Assembly (NCBI GenBank): GCA_963700255.1
Contig: CAVOWW010000024.1
Span: 62,001-126,000, forward strand
Source of the DNA: UBA10649 sp963700255
Lineage (GTDB): Bacteria > Actinomycetota > Actinomycetes > S36-B12
Direction: 5' to 3'
DNA length: 64,000 bases
Both the position numbers and the translations under genes were made by a program. Below, in pieces: positions 26,485-36,412 of the stretch. The first letter of the stretch is position 1; each line of letters starts with the position of its first letter. The notes under the pieces were generated by a model. The model was not told where the DNA came from. It ran no database searches and saw nothing but the letters and a program-made list of their open reading frames with translations.

Positions 26485-26512
26485 CCGTCGTGTATCGTGC
26501 TGTCTCCCGCAA

Positions 26513-26588
<76 letters not shown>

Positions 26589-26589
26589 T

Positions 26590-27916
26590 TGTGAAGTCCC
26601 GGGACATCCTTATCGGATGTCCCGGGACTTACTTATCTTTGGGCGGGAATTTGTAGCCCTTCTTCATGCCGCCTTTCTTGCCTCCTGGTGGTGGGCCGGG
26701 GCGTCGGCCCAGGGGCTGGTTGTCCTTGTCGGGGTTGAGGACGAGTTCGCGGAGGATCTCGCCGGTGTCGCGGTTGATGACGGTGATGTCGAGGTCGTGG
26801 ATGAGCATGCGGACGTGGGTGCGGGCGTGCTCGACGCCGAGGCTGATGTGGTGCAGGCGTCCGCCGCGTCGCAGGGTGACCTTGCCGCCGGCGTCGGAGG
26901 TGTCGTCGCGGATGCGGAAGTGGCCGCCGGTGTTGTGGTCGGGGGTGGCCTTCGCGCGGGCGGAGTAGATGGCGGCGGGGGTGCGGCGGTTCAGGGAGCG
27001 GTGCTTGCGCCGGTGGTTGTAGTAGTCGGTGAACTCGTCGAGCAGCGACTGGAGGGCGGCCAGGGTTCCGTGCGGCGGGCCGGGCACGCAGCCATAGCTT
27101 GAGGGTCTGGTTGAGGCGTTCGACCTTGCCCTGGGTCTGGGGGTGGTTGGGGGTGCCGTTCTTCTGGGCGATGCCGAGCTCGTGCAGTTCGATCTCGAAG
27201 GCGTTGGGGCCTTTGCGGTGGCGGGTGGTGAACACGAATCCGTTATCCGTCAACGTGGATTGCGGGGTGCCGTGGACCGAGCAGGCGGCGCGGAAGGCGT
27301 CGACGACGATGCGGCCGGTGACGGGGGCGTGGGCGGTCGCGGAGATCAGGAACCGGGAATGGTCATCGACCCAGAGCAGGACCTCGGCGTCGCGGCCGGT
27401 GGCGAGCCTGACGTGGGTGAAGTCGGCCTGCCAGCACTCGTTCGGCAGGTCGGCCTCGAACCGGATCCACGAGCGCTTGGGCCGCTTGCGCGGCTCGGGG
27501 GTGATCACCCCAGCCCGGGTCAGGATCCGCCAGATCGTCGTCACGCCCGGCGGGGTGTCCATCTCGTCGTCCAGGATCGCGGCGATCGAGTGGGGGCCCG
27601 CGTCGCAGCCGTCGGCGACCAGCTCCCCGCGCAGGGCCAGGATCCTCGCCACGACGTCGGGCGGGGTCGCGTTCGGACTGGACCGTGGCCGCCGGGACTT
27701 CGGCTCCAGCGCCTCCCAGCCACCGGCACGCCAGGCCGCGACGAGCTGGCTCACCCGCGGCTGGGAGACGCCGTAGAGCCGGGCGACCTCCCGCTGCGAC
27801 TTGCCCGCCAGGACCGACTCGACGATGACCCGCTGCTTCGACATGCAGCGAACGGTCGGCCCTCAGGCGATAAGGATGTCGCGGGACATGCGATAAACAT
27901 GTCCTGGAACAGGACA
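26590..27916 (-). mobile_element. IS481-type insertion sequence, about 1327 bp
   Basis: The element starts TGT and ends ACA. Its 48-base ends (26590-26637 and 27869-27916) align without gaps as inverted repeats with 37 of 48 identities. Each end is also internally palindromic; on the left AAGTCCCGGGACATCC pairs fully with GGATGTCCCGGGACTT. One transposase gene reads on the minus strand. A 15-bp repeat of the tRNA-Ala 3' end flanks the element. Confidence 0.85.
26629..27844 (-). pseudogene. IS481-family transposase, frameshifted near 27072-27084
   Basis: The protein has an N-terminal helix-turn-helix (REVARLYGVSQPRVSQLVAAW), then an rve-type DDE core: Asp in CWQADFTH, Asp in STLTDNGFVF and Glu in GKVERLNQTLK. 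After KLWLRARP the frame shifts by one, and HGTLAALQSLLDEFTDYYNH continues to the stop at 26629, which lies inside the left inverted repeat. Removing one base from GGG at 27077-27079 repairs it to about 405 residues. Either the element is dead or the run was misread; programmed frameshifting is not usual at this place in IS481. Confidence 0.85.
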
Positions 27917-27931
27917 CCCTCAGCTCCACCA
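27917..27931 (+). repeat. 15-bp direct repeat, right copy
   Basis: This exact copy of CCCTCAGCTCCACCA lies directly after the ACA end of the insertion sequence. It carries only the 3' part of tRNA-Ala and cannot form a tRNA. Confidence 0.75.
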
Positions 27932-28185
27932 CGTAACGAGGACCGGATCATCGCTCACGTATCGTGCGCTGATGACGATGTCGCGTCGCCGCTGCAGCGG
28001 GCCGATCAGCCGGCTGCCGGGCCAGGAGGGGATCAAGCCCGCGTCTCCGCGTGAGGGGTCCTGTGAGTGCACGAAATGTGACCGTTCGGAGAGGTTTCCG
28101 AGAAGTTCGCGGTGCTACCTTGGTATTAGGAGAAATGGGACATCACGTCGTCTTCGGTACGACTGGCGCATGGAAGGGGTCTGCT
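27932..28185 (+). other. Spacer between the insertion sequence and the pilin gene
   Basis: No protein is convincing in these 254 bases. A candidate -10, TACCTT, lies at 28116-28121, and GGAAGGGG at 28172-28179 is the ribosome-binding site for the pilin fusion. An open frame from 28051 joins the pilin in frame but has poor coding character. Confidence 0.4.
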
Positions 28186-31164
28186 ATGGGCATCTTCATG
28201 CGGCTTCGGGCGTTGATTGTGGCCTCGGTACACGGCCCCCTCCGGTCGGAACGAGGCACGACTGCTGTCGAGTACGGGATCATGGTGGCCGCTTTCGGCG
28301 TCTTGATGGTCCTGGGCGGCGCTGCGCTCGTCACCTTTGGAAAGGCCGGTTACTCGGGCAATCAGGCTGCTATCGGCGATCCCAAGACAGTGTGCGTGGG
28401 CGATGAGATCGTCGACACGGGCACGGGTCGATGCATCCCCAACCCGATGAAGCTCATAAGCGTCACGCCCAGCTCGGGAACAACCGACGGCGGCATGGTC
28501 GTGGTAATCAAGGGCACGGCCTTCGTCAGTGGCGCCACCGTGAAGTTCGGGAGCCTTGGAGCGACGAGCACGGTGAACAGCCCAACGCAGATCACGGCCA
28601 CCACCCCAACGGCAGCCGCTGGCGGCCTCGTGGACATCACGGTTGCGAATACCGATGCCAACGCCTACACAGCCACTGGATACGACTTCTACCGATACCT
28701 TGGCCCCCCGCCCGCGATCACCGGCGTTTCGCCCACCTCAGGGCCAGGGTCAGGTGGGACGTCGATCTCGATCACAGGTACCGACTTCGTGGACGGAGCT
28801 TCGGTCACCGTTGGTGGAGTTGCCGCCACGGGAGTGAGTTTCGGCAGTTCGACGCAGCTCACGGCGACCACCCCGGCCGGAACGGCGGGTCCGCAGCCTG
28901 TTGTGGTGACCAACCCGGACGGACAGTCCACAAGCGGCACCGTCGAGTTCACCTACGTCGGAGGCCCCACCATTACTGGCGTGAGTCCCGCTGCCGGACC
29001 GCTTGCCGGGAACCGCACGGTAACGATCACAGGAACAGGATCGTCAGTGGCGCCGGACTCTCCGCCTCGGTCGGCGGGACCGCCGTCGCGACCACCTACG
29101 ACACTCCCACGCAGTTGACGGCCACCTTCCCCGGCGGAACTGCGGGGGCCAAGACCGTTGGCGTCATCAATCCCGACGGGCAGTCGTTCCTCCTTCCGAG
29201 CGGCTACACGTACGTTGCTGCGCCGATCGTAAGCACCAGCCCCGCCACGGATATTTCGTTCACGACCGCGACATTGAACGGGTCTGTCAACGGCAGCGGA
29301 GAAGCGACCAGTACCGCTTTTGAGCGGTGCTCTGATGCTGCGATGACAAGTGGTTGCGTCACCAGCACCGCTGCGCCTCCGTCCACAACGAGTGCTACTC
29401 CCATTCCGGTGTCCTTGGTGGTCAATGGCTTGACCCCGGCCACCACGTACCACTTCAGGGCGATCGCAGACAATGCGGGAGGACCAGGAGCTGACCGTTT
29501 TCGTTCACGACAGCCGCGGCTACGCGACCGGGCGCACCGACGGGGGTGACGGCGACGCGGACGGGGTCGGGCCAGGTGACAGTGGCGTGGATAGCGCCGG
29601 TGGACGACGGTGGTCTGGCGATCACGGGGTTCCCGATCGGGTACGAGAGCGATGGTGTGACGTCGAGTTCGGTGTGCAGTGCGGCGACGGGCAACTACAC
29701 GAACTCCACCGATTCTGGTGCGGCGGGCGGTACGTCTGAGGCGTACTCGGGCTTGACGGCCCCCTGGTACTGCGTGCGTATCTCTGCAGACAACGGGGTG
29801 ACGACCGGATCGCCGAACTATGCCTATGCGGGTCCGGTTCGGGCCAATGTGACGCGGCCGCAGGCGCCGACAGGGGTGACGGCGACGCGGACGGGAGGCG
29901 GAGCGGTCACGGTGGCGTGGACGCCGCCGGTCGATGACGGAGGCCAGTCGATCACTGGATTCCCGATCGGCTACGAGAGCGACGGAGTCACGTCGAGTTC
30001 GGACTGCAGCGCAACGACGGGCAACTACACGAACGCCACCGATTCCGGTGCGGCCGCCGACACGTCAGAGGCCAATAACGGGCTGACGGCCACCTGGTAC
30101 TGCGTGCGCATCTCTGCGGATAATGGGGTGACCACCGGATCGCCGAACTATGCCTATGCGGGTCCGGTCCGGGCAAACGCAACTAAGCCCGGACCGCCTC
30201 AGGGCGTATCCGCGTCGGGCGGCAAAGGCCGGATCACGACCGAGTGGACGGCACCTGCAGACGACGGTGGCCAGGCGCTCACGGGGTACACGGTTCAGTT
30301 CGAGGATGACAGCATTACCTCAACGACGGCCTGTGGTTCGACATTGAGTTACGACGACGCGTCGGCGACGGCGGGCGCGTTAGCGACTTCGGTGGTCAAG
30401 TCGGGGCTCCTCGTCCGTTGGTATTGCCTCCGAGTTTTCGCAACGAACGGTGTCACTTCTGGAGCGACCAACTACGCGTACTAGGGCCAGTGCAGGTCCT
30501 GGCTGTCACCCGGCCGCAGGCGCCGACAGGGGTGACGGCGACGCGGACGGGAGGCGGAGCGGTCACGGTGGCGTGGACACCGCCGGTCGATGACGGAGGC
30601 CAGTCGATCACTGGATTCCCGATCGGCTACGAGAGCGACGGAGTCACGTCGAGTTCGGACTGCAGCGCAACGACGGGCGACTACACGAACGCCACCGATT
30701 CCGGTGCGGCCGCCGATACGTCAGAGGCCAGAAACGGGCTGACGGCCACCTGGTACTGCGTGCGCATCTCTGCGAATAATGGGGTGACCACCGGATCGCC
30801 GAACTATGCCTATGCGGGTCCGGTCCGGGCAAACCTGACGCGGCCGAGTGCACCGACTGGGGTGACGGCGACGCGGACGGCGGCTGGCCAGATCACGACC
30901 GAGTGGACGGCACCTGCAAACGACGGTGGCCAGGCGCTCACGGGGTACACGGTTCAGTTCGAGGATGACAGCATTACCTCAACGACGGCCTGTGGTTCGA
31001 CATTGAGTTACGACGACGCGTCGGCGACGGCGGGCGCGTCAGCGACGTCAGTCCCCAAGAGCGGACTCACGCTTCGTTACCAGTGCATCCGAGTATTCGC
31101 CACGAACGGTGTCACTTCCGGAGCGATCAATTACGCGTACTACGGACCTGTCAACGCAAGCTAA
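28186..31164 (+). CDS. Type IVb (Flp) prepilin fused to TIG and FN3 domains; three frameshifts
   Basis: The protein begins with a class III leader and Flp pilin helix: SERGTTAVEYGIMVAAFGVL gives the prepilin cleavage site G/T with Glu at +5. In the same frame follow two TIG/IPT domains and the start of a third (ISVTPSSGTTDGG, ITGVSPTSGPGSGG, ITGVSPAAGPLAG). After shifts near 29041 and 29498-29501 the frame gives an Ig-like region and FN3-type repeats; a third shift lies near 30483. Total about 990 residues. I infer a pilus-tip or surface adhesin processed by prepilin peptidase. Base composition is lower in G+C than the neighbours. No tad genes are in the window. Confidence 0.75.
29861..31164 (+). 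repeat. Tandem duplication of a two-FN3 unit (period about 656 bp)
   Basis: The segment starting CAGGCGCCGACAGGGGTGAC at 29861 recurs at 30517 with very few changes over more than 300 bases, and the following FN3 segments (from about 30185 and 30840) are also closely alike. The offset of 656 is one short of 657 (219 codons). This agrees with one base missing at about 30483, where copy 1 reads GCGTACTAGGG and copy 2 (31135-31144) reads GCGTACTACGG. Confidence 0.85.
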
Positions 31165-31194
31165 CCTCGTTGGCGGGATGTCTGGTCGCCGGTG

Positions 31195-32078
31195 TCAACC
31201 ATGCGGCTCTGCCTCGACGGCGACGTTTCCACCCCGCGTCGCCAGCCATGACCCGGCCAGTACCAGCGGGAATCCGATCACGATCCCCAATGTGATCGGC
31301 TCGCTCAGCACGATGACGCCGAGCACGACCGCGACGGCCGGGTTGACGTAGGTGATGACCTGGGCGCGGGGCGCCCCGACCTCGGCGATGAGGGCGAACA
31401 GGAACACGAACGCCACCGCGGTGCACAGCACCCCGAGCACCGCCATGGACCGCCCATGCGGTGCGGCGGACGGCTCGGCCGGGCGCGCGACCCAGGCGAA
31501 CGGTGCGTAGATCGACGGTGTTGATGGCGAGTGACGCGGCGATCACGGGCAGGCTCGGGATGTCGTGCAGCCGCTTCTCGACGATGATCGGCCCCAGCGA
31601 GTAGCCGAGCACGGTGATGCCGACGGCCGCGACGGACAGCCACGAGCTGCCGTCGACGTCGAGGCCAACGAGGGCGCCACCCCTAGGAAGCCGATGGCCA
31701 GGCCGATGCCCCGTCGGGGCGACCAGTGGGTGTCCAGGCCGAAGGCCCAGGCGAAGATCGCGCCGACGATCGGGACGGCGGCGATGAGGAGGGCCGCCAG
31801 GGAGCTGGAGATCCGCTCCTCGGCCCAGGTCAGGGCCAGGAAGGTGAAGGTGATCTCCACGACGGCGAAGGCCGCCACCCATCGCCAGTGGCCCCGCAGG
31901 AGCCCCCACTGCCGGCGCCAGAAGACGATCGGGACGAGGACGGCGGCACCGAGTGCCACGCGGACGAACACGATGAAGGCGGGCTCGACCGAGGCTCACC
32001 GCGACCTTGATGAGCAGGTAGGGCAGGCCCCAGATGACGACCGAGGGACGCGAACAGCAGCAGGCCCCGGCGCGACAT
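31195..32078 (-). pseudogene. EamA/DMT-family transporter with about four frameshifts
   Basis: Joining frames on the minus strand gives a ten-helix EamA permease: MSRRGLLLFASL, IWGLPYLLIKVAV, VEPAFIVFVRVALGAAVLVP, ISSSLAALLIAAVPIVGA, SWLSVAAVGITVLGYSLGPI and MAVLGVLCTAVAFVFLFALI. Shifts lie near 32037-32046, 31983-31994, 31670-31686 and 31508-31516. Hydrophobic segments are kept and no in-frame stops or obvious bad substitutions appear, so the indels are either very recent or sequence errors. Substrate is unknown. A second, intact EamA gene lies at 59768. Confidence 0.75.
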
Positions 32079-32211
32079 GAGGGGCAACGCTAGTCCTGGC
32101 CGCTGTGTCGCTGAGGGGGCACCTCGCCGTTCGGGACGTAGAATCGCCTGACCACTCCGACCCCCAGGGGTACAGGCATGAGGGCTCGGCGGCGGCGCCG
32201 GCTTCGGCATC

Positions 32212-33870
32212 GTGAGCTACATCGTCATGGCCGTGGTCATCGTCCTCATCCTCATCGGTGGGCTCCTGCTCGTGTCATCCATGACGTCCTCGTCGTCATC
32301 CAGCTCGACGTCGAGTGGTGCCCTGCCCACCAGCACCCGTGAGGGACCGCTTACGTGCCCGGACTCCCTGTGGCTCGACGCCGCCACCCAGTCGTGCGTC
32401 GCGCGCGCGGAGTGCGTCGGGGGTCAGGTCTACGACGAGGCGACGAACACCTGTGGTGTGGCGGCTGGATCGGGCGCCAGGATCACCGCGATTGCGCCGT
32501 CGTCGGGACTCTCGACCGGCGGCACCGAGGTCCGGGTGACGGGAACGGGCTTCGAGCCTGGCGCGAATGTCACTCATCGACGGGATCGGGGCGACCAGCA
32601 TCGAGGTCGTCAGCGACACCGTCATCACGGCCGTCACCCCGGGCAGCGAGAACCTGTTCCCGGTCGACGTCGAGGTCGCCAATCCCGGAGCCGAGCCGAT
32701 CGTGCTCGACAACGCGTTCGTCTACGTCGCCCCGGCCGTCAAGCGGATCACGGGGATCAACCCGCCACGGGCTCCCAGCAGGGCGGCGAGGCGGTGATCA
32801 TCAAGGGCGTCGACTTCGCCGAGGGCGTGGTGGTGTCCTTCTTCGGCCGCCCGGCCACCGATGTCGTCGTGCTCGACTCGACCACCCTGCGCGTGACGAC
32901 GCCCGCGGGTCCCGTCGGGCCCGTCAACGTGAACGTGCGCAATCCCGGTGAGCAGGCCTACACCGACAAGAACGGCTTCCGGTACGTCGACCGCCCGCCG
33001 CGGGCGGTCAATGCCGTGCGCCCGGCGCGAGGCGCGACAGGGGGCGGCACCGCGGTCACGATCACCGGCAGCGGCTTCGCCCAGGGCGCGGCCGTCACCT
33101 TCGGCGGGAAGCCGGCGCGCAAGGTCAACGTCGTGAGCAGCACGCGCATCACGGCCGTCATCCCCGCCGGGCCGTTGGGTGCCGTCCCTGTGGGGGTCCG
33201 GAACCCGGGGCTGCCCGTGACCCTGCTCGAGGGTGGCTTCACCTACGTCGCGGCGCCGACGATCACCTCCGTCAAGCCCGCCCGGGGGCCGGTCGGCGGC
33301 GGCACGAAGGTGACGATCGCGGGCACCGGCTTCGGACCCGACGCGGTCGTGGCCGTCGGCAACGTGATCCTCGATGACGCCAAGGTGGTCAACGACACGA
33401 CGATCACGATCGTGATGCCGCCGGCCGCCGAGCCCATCAGGGTCGACCTGAGCGTGACCAACCCCGGTGAGCCGCGGGCGCTGGCGAGGAGGGCGTTCAC
33501 CTACACGGCCGGGGCTCCCGAGCCCACGCCGTCGCCCCAGCCGACGCCCACGCCCACCACGCCGGCGCTGCCGCGTTGCACCGCCATCACGGCCGGCACG
33601 GTCACCGCGGAGGCCGGCACCGACCTCGAGCTGGGGCGGGCGGTCCTGTTCCCGGCGTCGTCGGGCGTCACGGGGGCCAGGCTCCGGAACGCTGTCTTCC
33701 AGCCGACCACCGGACGAGTCGACGGGTCCATCCTGTGGCAGGCGTCGCCGCCCGTGATCTTCTGGCAGACCCCCGCCGAGGCAGGGCGCGGTGGCACGAT
33801 CACCTACACCTACACGGCGAGCAGCTGCAGCGGCCAGGGCAGGGGCACCGTCGTGGTCGCCTCCCGCTGA
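32212..33870 (+). CDS. Membrane-anchored TIG/IPT-repeat protein; two compensating frameshifts
   Basis: The 552-residue product has an N-terminal membrane helix (about 3-22), a Ser/Thr-rich stretch, a cysteine-containing module (CPDSLWLDAATQSCVARAEC), four TIG/IPT domains, a Pro/Thr-rich linker and a C-terminal beta domain. Between about 32570 and 32769 the reading moves one frame and returns; the alternative frame supplies the proper TIG sequence (DGIGATSIEVVSDTVITAVT). GTG 32212 lacks a good ribosome-binding site; ATG 32178 in another frame would add an Arg-rich N-terminus if one more indel is present. It is probably a cell-surface partner of the pilin fusion upstream. Confidence 0.7.
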   Translation: MSYIVMAVVIVLILIGGLLLVSSMTSSSSSSSTSSGALPTSTREGPLTCPDSLWLDAATQSCVARAECVGGQVYDEATNTCGVAAGSGARITAIAPSSGLSTGGTEVRVTGTGFEPGANVTHRRDRGDQHRGRQRHRHHGRHPGQREPVPGRRRGRQSRSRADRARQRVRLRRPGRQADHGDQPATGSQQGGEAVIIKGVDFAEGVVVSFFGRPATDVVVLDSTTLRVTTPAGPVGPVNVNVRNPGEQAYTDKNGFRYVDRPPRAVNAVRPARGATGGGTAVTITGSGFAQGAAVTFGGKPARKVNVVSSTRITAVIPAGPLGAVPVGVRNPGLPVTLLEGGFTYVAAPTITSVKPARGPVGGGTKVTIAGTGFGPDAVVAVGNVILDDAKVVNDTTITIVMPPAAEPIRVDLSVTNPGEPRALARRAFTYTAGAPEPTPSPQPTPTPTTPALPRCTAITAGTVTAEAGTDLELGRAVLFPASSGVTGARLRNAVFQPTTGRVDGSILWQASPPVIFWQTPAEAGRGGTITYTYTASSCSGQGRGTVVVASR

Positions 33871-33881
33871 GAGGGCCTCGG

Positions 33882-33887
33882 TAGGGT
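33882..33887 (+). promoter_or_regulatory. Candidate -10 of leuS
   Basis: TAGGGT, the same hexamer as before proA and degV, lies here and predicts a start near 33894 and a leader of about 28 nt carrying AGGAG at 33909-33913. No T-box or other leader structure is visible in this short leader. Confidence 0.4.
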
Positions 33888-33921
33888 GGGGCGGTTGGCC
33901 CACACCCCAGGAGATAAGCAG

Positions 33922-36405
33922 TTGACTTCGATGACGGAATCGGACGACATTCGCGACGCCTACGACGTCGCGGCGATCCAGGAGCGGTGGCTGCCGGTCT
34001 GGGACGAGCTCGCGCCGTTCCGCTCGGGCCGTCCTGACGACGACCGCCCGAAGAAGTACGTCCTCGACATGTTCCCGTACCCGTCGGGGGACCTGCACAT
34101 GGGCCACGCCGAGGCGTACGCCCTCGGCGACGTGGTCGCGCGCTACTGGGTGCAGCGCGGCTTCAACGTCATGCATCCCATCGGCTGGGACGCGTTCGGG
34201 CTCCCGGCGGAGAACGCCGCCATCAAGCGCGGCGAGGACCCGGTCCGCTGGACCTACGAGAACATCGAGCAGCAGAAGGCCTCGATGCGCCGCTATGCAT
34301 GCTCGTTCGACTGGGACCGGGTGTTCAACACCTGCGACCCGGAGTACTACCGCTGGAACCAGTGGTTCTTCCTGCAGATGTTCGAGCGCGGGCTGGCCTA
34401 CCGCAAGGACAGCGCCGTCAACTGGTGCCCCAACGACCAGACCGTCCTGGCGAACGAGCAGGTGGTGGCCGGGCTGTGCGAGCGCTGCGACACCCCCGTC
34501 ACCAAGAAGAAGCTGACGCAGTGGTACCTGCGCATCACCGACTATGCCGACCGGCTGCTCGACGACATGCAGCAGCTCGAGGGCGCATGGCCCGAGAAGG
34601 TCCTGCTGATGCAGAAGAACTGGATCGGCCGCTCCGTCGGGGCCGAGGTGCAGTTCGTCATCGAGGGCCGCGACGAGCCCGTCACCGTCTACACCACCCG
34701 GCCTGACACCCTGTACGGCGCGACGTTCTTCGTCGTGGCGGTCGACTCCGACCTGGCCTCCGAGCTCGCCGCCGGCACTCCGGCCGAGGCGGAGTTCGCG
34801 GAGTACCTGGAGAAGGTCAAGCAGGTCTCCGAGATGGACCGGCTCGACTCCTCCCGGGCGAAGTCCGGGGTCTTCCTGCAGAGGTTCGCGGTGAACCCGG
34901 TCAACGGGGAGCGCATCCCCGTGTGGGCGTCCGACTACGTGCTGGCCGACTACGGCACCGGCGCGATCATGGCCGTGCCGGCCCATGACCAGCGTGACCT
35001 CGACTTCGCGCGCGCGTTCGACCTGCCGGTGCGCGTGGTCGTCGACGGGGGAGAGGACCCGGCTGCGACCGGCGTCGCGACCGCCGACGACGGTCCGCAC
35101 GTGAACTCGGGCCCGCTGGACGGGCTGGACAAGGCCGCGGCCATCGAGGCGATCATCGCGGTGCTGGAGGAGCGCGGCACGGGGACGCCGGCCACCAACT
35201 ACCGGCTGCGGGACTGGCTCATCTCCCGCCAGCGGTACTGGGGCACGCCGATCCCGATCGTGCACTGCCCCTCCTGCGGCGAGGTCCCCGTCCCCGACGA
35301 CCAGCTGCCCGTCACGCTGCCGCCCGCCGAGGGCCTGGACCTCAAGCCCAAGGGCACGTCGCCGCTGGGCGGTGCGACCGACTGGGTGTCCACGACGTGT
35401 CCGAGGTGCGGCGAGCCCGCCCTGCGCGACACCGACACGATGGACACGTTCGTCGACTCGTCCTGGTACTACCTGCGGTTCGCCGATCCGACCAACGAGG
35501 AGGCGGCCTTCGACCCCGCGGTCGTGCGGGAGTGGCTGCCCGTCGACCAGTACGTCGGTGGCGTGACCCACGCGATCCTGCACCTGCTGTACTCGCGGTT
35601 CTTCACCAAGGTGCTCCACGACATGGGCCTGCTCGACTTCACCGAGCCGTTCACCCGACTGCTCAACCAGGGCATGGTCGTGATGGACGGGTCCGCGATG
35701 AGCAAGTCCCGCGGCAACCTCGTCCGACTGTCCGACGAGCTGGCCGTCAGCGGGGTCGACGCGATCCGGCTGTCGATGGTCTTCGCCGGTCCACCGGAGG
35801 ACGACGTCGACTGGGCCGAGGTGTCCCCGTCCGGCTCGAAGAAGTTCCTGGCGCGCGCCTGGCGACTGTCCGGCGACGTCGCCAGCGGGCCGGGTGCCGA
35901 TCCGGCCACCGGTGACCTCGACCTGCGCAAGGCGACCCACCGAGCGGTGCACGATGCTGCGCACGCCATCGAGTCGTTCCGGTTCAACGTCGCCGTGGCG
36001 CGGACCATGGAGCTCGTCAACGCGACCCGCAAGGCCATCGACTCCGGCTGCGGCCCTGCCGATCCGGCCGTGCGCGAGGCGGTGGAGGCCGTGGCGATCA
36101 TGCTGTCGCTCGTGGCGCCGTACACCGCGGAGGACATGTGGGCCCGGCTCGGCCACGAGCCGTCGGTCGCCCTCGCGGGCTGGCCCGTCGTCGACCCGGC
36201 ACTGCTGGTCGAGGACTCGGTGACCTGCGTCGTGCAGGTGGCCGGCAAGGTCCGCGACCGACTCGAGGTGTCGCCGTCGATCACGGAGGACGAGCTCCGC
36301 GAGCTCGCCCTCGCCTCGCCGGGGCTGGTCAAGGCGCTCGAGGGACGCGGCATCCGCACCGTGATCGTGCGGCCACCGAAGCTCGTCAACGTCGTTCCTG
36401 CGTAA
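33922..36405 (+). CDS. leuS: Leucyl-tRNA synthetase
   Basis: The 827-residue class Ia synthetase charges tRNA-Leu. It shows the HIGH-type motif HMGH in PYPSGDLHMGHAEAY, a CP1 editing domain with TTRPDTLYGATF, the KMSKS-type motif as AMSKSRGN, and an anticodon-binding C-terminal domain. Bacterial LeuS is usually 800-870 residues. TTG 33922 is preferred because AGGAG is 8 nt upstream; ATG 33931 is an in-frame alternative with 17-nt spacing. Confidence 0.96.
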   Translation: MTSMTESDDIRDAYDVAAIQERWLPVWDELAPFRSGRPDDDRPKKYVLDMFPYPSGDLHMGHAEAYALGDVVARYWVQRGFNVMHPIGWDAFGLPAENAAIKRGEDPVRWTYENIEQQKASMRRYACSFDWDRVFNTCDPEYYRWNQWFFLQMFERGLAYRKDSAVNWCPNDQTVLANEQVVAGLCERCDTPVTKKKLTQWYLRITDYADRLLDDMQQLEGAWPEKVLLMQKNWIGRSVGAEVQFVIEGRDEPVTVYTTRPDTLYGATFFVVAVDSDLASELAAGTPAEAEFAEYLEKVKQVSEMDRLDSSRAKSGVFLQRFAVNPVNGERIPVWASDYVLADYGTGAIMAVPAHDQRDLDFARAFDLPVRVVVDGGEDPAATGVATADDGPHVNSGPLDGLDKAAAIEAIIAVLEERGTGTPATNYRLRDWLISRQRYWGTPIPIVHCPSCGEVPVPDDQLPVTLPPAEGLDLKPKGTSPLGGATDWVSTTCPRCGEPALRDTDTMDTFVDSSWYYLRFADPTNEEAAFDPAVVREWLPVDQYVGGVTHAILHLLYSRFFTKVLHDMGLLDFTEPFTRLLNQGMVVMDGSAMSKSRGNLVRLSDELAVSGVDAIRLSMVFAGPPEDDVDWAEVSPSGSKKFLARAWRLSGDVASGPGADPATGDLDLRKATHRAVHDAAHAIESFRFNVAVARTMELVNATRKAIDSGCGPADPAVREAVEAVAIMLSLVAPYTAEDMWARLGHEPSVALAGWPVVDPALLVEDSVTCVVQVAGKVRDRLEVSPSITEDELRELALASPGLVKALEGRGIRTVIVRPPKLVNVVPA

Positions 36406-36412
36406 GGGATCC

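Noticed and set aside
27072..27084. Programmed ribosomal frameshift in the transposase
   Set aside because: IS481-family transposases are normally one frame, the site is late in the gene after the catalytic core, and similar one-base shifts occur in many other genes here.
27917..27931. A second tRNA gene after the insertion sequence
   Set aside because: Only the last 15 bases of tRNA-Ala are repeated; the upstream arms are missing.
28051..28185. Upstream extension of the pilin fusion from base 28051
   Set aside because: The extra 45 residues have no coding character, and GGAAGGGG sits just before ATG 28186, which is followed by a normal prepilin leader.
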